A model generated the notes under the pieces. The model saw nothing but the letters and a program-made list of their open reading frames with translations, was not told where the DNA came from and made no database searches. From a bacterium (GTDB lineage Bacteria; UBP6; JAFGXH01), in NCBI GenBank assembly GCA_027064085.1, contig JAMOQH010000193.1, positions 1 to 25,221 of the forward strand: a stretch of 25,221 nt of DNA, given 5' to 3'. How positions within the stretch are numbered: position 1 is the first letter of the stretch; every line of letters begins with the position of its first letter. Both the position numbers and the translations under genes were made by a program. This document shows, one piece after another, positions 22,876 to 25,221 of the stretch.

Positions 22876-24054
22876 TTACTTCTTTCTAAATAAAACATTA
22901 TATTTAGTAGTATTTTGAGGTATAGTAATAAATGCAACAGTATTAGGGTTAGCTTTCTCCAAGGGAATCCCGCTATAATCATAAAATTTATTTATTTTAT
23001 ATTCACTATTATCAGAAGTTAAGAGATAAATATTATCACTATTATTAAAACCATTCTTTACTTTTATTAATGCAGTATTCTTTTCAATTTCTTCAATTAT
23101 TCCTAAATATTCTTCTTTGGATTGATATTTTGTTGAATCAAGTCTTACTGAGTTTTTAGCTTCAGATTTTAAAAACAACTCATTAAAGCCTCTGTTTGAT
23201 ACATTTTCTATTTTTTGTAATTTTTCTTTTGATAAATCTTTACATTTTAATATAGTATCAATAGCATCTCTATAAATAGAGACTGTTCTAGCTATGTAAA
23301 AATTTGACTTCATTCTTCCTTCAATTTTTAAAGATTTTATACCTTTATATATAAAGTCCTCAAGTAAATTAATACCAAGTAAATCTCTCGAATTAAGAGG
23401 ATAGCCATCAAAGAGGGGAGTTCCATTTAGAGTATCACTAACTTTATAGTTCCATCTACAAGATTGAACACAACCTCCTCTATTTGCATCTCTATTTGCT
23501 GTAAAATTTGAAATCATACATTTACCAGAAAATGACATACAAACTGCACCATGTAAAAACATTTCTATTTCAATATTGGCTTTTTTAGATATCTCTTGTG
23601 CTTCATCTATAGATGTTTCTCTACCAAGTACTATTCTTGATACTCCTAGTTTTTTCCAGAATTTAGCTGTTTCATAGTTTACAGTACTTGCTTGTGTTGA
23701 TAAATGTTTTTCAAATTTATATTTTTTAGTATTTATAATCGTAAATATTCCTGGATCTGAAAATATAACAGCAGAAATTTTAACACTATCTAATAAATCT
23801 AAATATTTTTCAAATTCTTCTAAATCTTCATCATAGGCGTAAATATTAGTTACAACATAAACTCTTTTATTGTTTTTTATTGCATATTTTGAAATTATTT
23901 CTATTTCTTTTATTGTAAAATTACCAGCAGCTTTTCTAAGTCCCCAATTTGGGCCTCCTATATAAATTGCATCTGCTCCATAATTAAAAGCCACAAATGC
24001 TTTTTCAAGATTACCAGCAGGAGCGAGTAATTCGCTATTGTTTTTATTTATCAT
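22876..24054 (-). CDS. trhP: Peptidase U32-family protein, TrhP/YegQ-like tRNA hydroxylation factor
   Basis: The 392 residues open with ELLAPAGNLEKAFVAFNYGA and carry the U32 signature HGAVCMSFSGKCMISN, the NRDANRGGCVQSCRW segment and SLKIEGRMKSNFYIARTVS. These match E. coli TrhP (YegQ) more closely than RlhA or UbiU/UbiV. TrhP takes part in prephenate-dependent 5-hydroxyuridine formation at the tRNA wobble position. The four conserved Cys (in HGAVC, GKC, GGC and SC) would bind an Fe-S cluster. Despite the family name, protease activity is doubtful. AAGGA stands six bases before the ATG. The protein is slightly shorter than TrhP at the C-terminus. Confidence 0.8.
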   Translation of the reverse strand: MINKNNSELLAPAGNLEKAFVAFNYGADAIYIGGPNWGLRKAAGNFTIKEIEIISKYAIKNNKRVYVVTNIYAYDEDLEEFEKYLDLLDSVKISAVIFSDPGIFTIINTKKYKFEKHLSTQASTVNYETAKFWKKLGVSRIVLGRETSIDEAQEISKKANIEIEMFLHGAVCMSFSGKCMISNFTANRDANRGGCVQSCRWNYKVSDTLNGTPLFDGYPLNSRDLLGINLLEDFIYKGIKSLKIEGRMKSNFYIARTVSIYRDAIDTILKCKDLSKEKLQKIENVSNRGFNELFLKSEAKNSVRLDSTKYQSKEEYLGIIEEIEKNTALIKVKNGFNNSDNIYLLTSDNSEYKINKFYDYSGIPLEKANPNTVAFITIPQNTTKYNVLFRKK

Positions 24055-24153
24055 AAGAATTCCTTCTTAATGTTACTAATAAAGCTTATAATGTAAAATC
24101 AATATTTATTCAAGATTTTTATTTCTTGTTTAATAATATAAGTTGCTTAATCG

Positions 24154-24174
24154 TAATCCGATAATGATTATTTT
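24154..24174 (+). promoter_or_regulatory. Fur-box-like direct repeat, copy 1
   Basis: TAATCCGATAATGATTATTTT contains GATAAT-G-ATTATT, which matches 11 of 12 bases of the 6-1-6 Fur half-site pair GATAAT-N-ATTATC. It lies in the 344-base gap between the divergent trhP-like and M20 genes, about 100 bases upstream of the trhP-like start. Confidence 0.4.
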
Positions 24175-24214
24175 ATAAACTACTTCGTAGATTACAAAAT
24201 AATATAGTTTCATT

Positions 24215-24235
24215 TAATCTGATAATGATTATTTT
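24215..24235 (+). promoter_or_regulatory. Fur-box-like direct repeat, copy 2
   Basis: TAATCTGATAATGATTATTTT repeats the upstream copy with one base changed, 61 bases further on. TGATAAT-G-ATTATTT matches 12 of 14 bases of the 7-1-7 Fur consensus. The rest of the gap (24055-24398) is AT-rich, with a small CTAC/GTAG hairpin at 24180-24190 between the repeats. Confidence 0.4.
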
Positions 24236-24338
24236 TGTAAACTTATTAATGAATTTGATAAAATACCTAATTAATTTCCTTAGTTATATATAAAATAAAA
24301 GATATTTTTTATTTTTTACATAAAAACATTATTATTTC

Positions 24339-24368
24339 TTTACAAAATTAATTCATTTATTATAGAAT
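24339..24368 (+). promoter_or_regulatory. Candidate promoter of the M20 peptidase gene
   Basis: TTTACA (24339-24344), an 18-base spacer and TAGAAT (24363-24368) predict a start near 24375, with a leader of about 24 bases. Both hexamers are near consensus, but the surroundings are very AT-rich. Confidence 0.4.
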
Positions 24369-24398
24369 ACTAATCCTATTTATTATTAAGGAAGTGTT

Positions 24399-25221
24399 AT
24401 GAAAACATTTTTTAAAAATCAAAAAGATTATCTTATTAAATTCTTATCAGATTTAGTTTCTCAGGATACAACTAATCCTCCTGGAAATGAGTATTTAGCT
24501 GCAAAGTTTGTAGAAGATGAATTTAATAAACTTGAAATCCCTTATCAAATACATGAAAAGGAAAAGGGAAGAACAAATATTATTGGTCAAATCGGAAGCA
24601 AGGGGCCGGTTATTATGCTTGCTGCACATTTAGATGTTGTTCCTGCGGGCAAAGGCTGGGATACACCTGCATTTGAACCTATTGTAAAAGGTGACAGAAT
24701 GTGGGGTAGGGGTTCTTTGGATGACAAAGGATTAATGGCGTCTTTAATGGTTATTGCAAAATATTTAAAAAGCATTGAAAATGAGTTAAATATAACTGTT
24801 TTGATTGCTGGAGTAGCAGATGAAGAAACAGGGTCTGAATATGGTATGACATATTTAGCTGATAATAATTTGATTTCACCAAAACCTGACTACGCAATTA
24901 TTCCTGATAATGCTGGTAATATGACTGAAATAAATATTGCAGAAAAGGGACATTTAAAAGTAAAAGTTTTTAGTAAAGGATTACAAGCTCATGCAATGGC
25001 TCCACATAAAGGTATTAATGCTATTAATCATTTAGCTAGATTTTTAATGGAATTAGAAAAATATAAATTTAAATATGAAGAGCATGATTTACTAGATCCT
25101 CCAACGCTAAATGTTGGAATTATAGAAGGTGGAACAGTTATAAATTCTGTACCAAATGAAGCAATTGCTTTTCTCGATATTAGATATTTACCTTCTCAAA
25201 ATATAAATGATATTATTAGTG
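24399..25221 (+). CDS. M20-family metallopeptidase (ArgE/DapE/dipeptidase type), 3' end outside window
   Basis: A clean start (AAGGAAG then ATG) opens a frame that continues to the window edge, giving 274 residues of what is usually a 400-470-residue protein. The metal-site motifs are present in order: HLDVVP, GRGSLDDKG (bridging Asp) and the catalytic Glu in GVADEETGSEYG. QAHAMAPHKGINAI marks the dimerisation domain. These define a di-zinc hydrolase of the M20 family. The substrate (acetylornithine, succinyl-DAP, or Xaa dipeptides as in PepV-type enzymes) cannot be told from this part, and no arginine or lysine genes are adjacent. Two Fur-like repeats lie 165-245 bases upstream. Confidence 0.9.
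   Translation, partial: MKTFFKNQKDYLIKFLSDLVSQDTTNPPGNEYLAAKFVEDEFNKLEIPYQIHEKEKGRTNIIGQIGSKGPVIMLAAHLDVVPAGKGWDTPAFEPIVKGDRMWGRGSLDDKGLMASLMVIAKYLKSIENELNITVLIAGVADEETGSEYGMTYLADNNLISPKPDYAIIPDNAGNMTEINIAEKGHLKVKVFSKGLQAHAMAPHKGINAINHLARFLMELEKYKFKYEEHDLLDPPTLNVGIIEGGTVINSVPNEAIAFLDIRYLPSQNINDIIS

Noticed and set aside
24180-24190. CTAC-TTC-GTAG hairpin between the Fur-like repeats
   Set aside because: A four-base stem is too short to be meaningful in this composition.

Overview
The window is a compact, very AT-rich bacterial chromosome segment with genes on both strands and mostly short intergenic gaps. The organism is probably an anaerobic or microaerophilic Gram-negative. A four-gene 2-oxoacid:ferredoxin oxidoreductase operon points to anaerobic metabolism, and many lipobox-type signal peptides and a periplasmic receptor remnant point to an outer envelope. 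Cys-rich and kelch-like lipoproteins, a PEGA-domain protein with a C-terminal membrane anchor, and a DUF4388-like/J-like fusion suggest a myxobacterial or other deltaproteobacterial relative. That placement is an inference from gene style, not a phylogeny. I see no rRNA, tRNA, CRISPR array, complete insertion sequence or phage module.

Region 1 (1-4120) is accessory-like. It holds the 3' end of a leucine-rich-repeat gene, a tandem pair of PRPP synthetase paralogues (one apparently active, one with a degenerate active site), a decayed intergenic stretch, a glutamate-receptor-like binding-protein gene with its middle deleted, and a small LRR lipoprotein. Region 2 (4118-6868) is the VorB-type oxidoreductase operon (ferredoxin, alpha, beta, gamma) with a good promoter and an intrinsic terminator. 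Region 3 (6869-8957) contains an ArsC/Spx-like gene, a DUF486 membrane protein, a remnant resembling the DUF1016 nuclease C-terminus, a duplicated ArsC 3' flank and a lipoprotein. Region 4 (8958-15785) carries dtd, a GGDEF-EAL membrane protein, hemW, a lipoprotein with an M23-like domain, and a SpoIID-like secreted protein. Region 5 (15902-22872) looks like one long plus-strand transcription unit: PEGA protein, kelch-like lipoprotein, DUF4388/J-like protein, then def, fmt and alr. Region 6 has a TrhP-type U32 protein, an intergenic region with two Fur-box-like repeats, and the 5' part of an M20 peptidase that runs off the window.

The housekeeping functions are ordinary: PRPP supply, oxidative decarboxylation of branched-chain 2-oxoacids with ferredoxin, N-terminal formylation and deformylation, D-alanine supply and D-aminoacyl-tRNA proofreading. 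The more unusual material is the Prs/pseudo-Prs pair, the uncharacterised envelope cassette transcribed with def-fmt-alr, the M23-like domain with one altered zinc ligand, and the gene remnants and duplicated flanks between 2358 and 8361.
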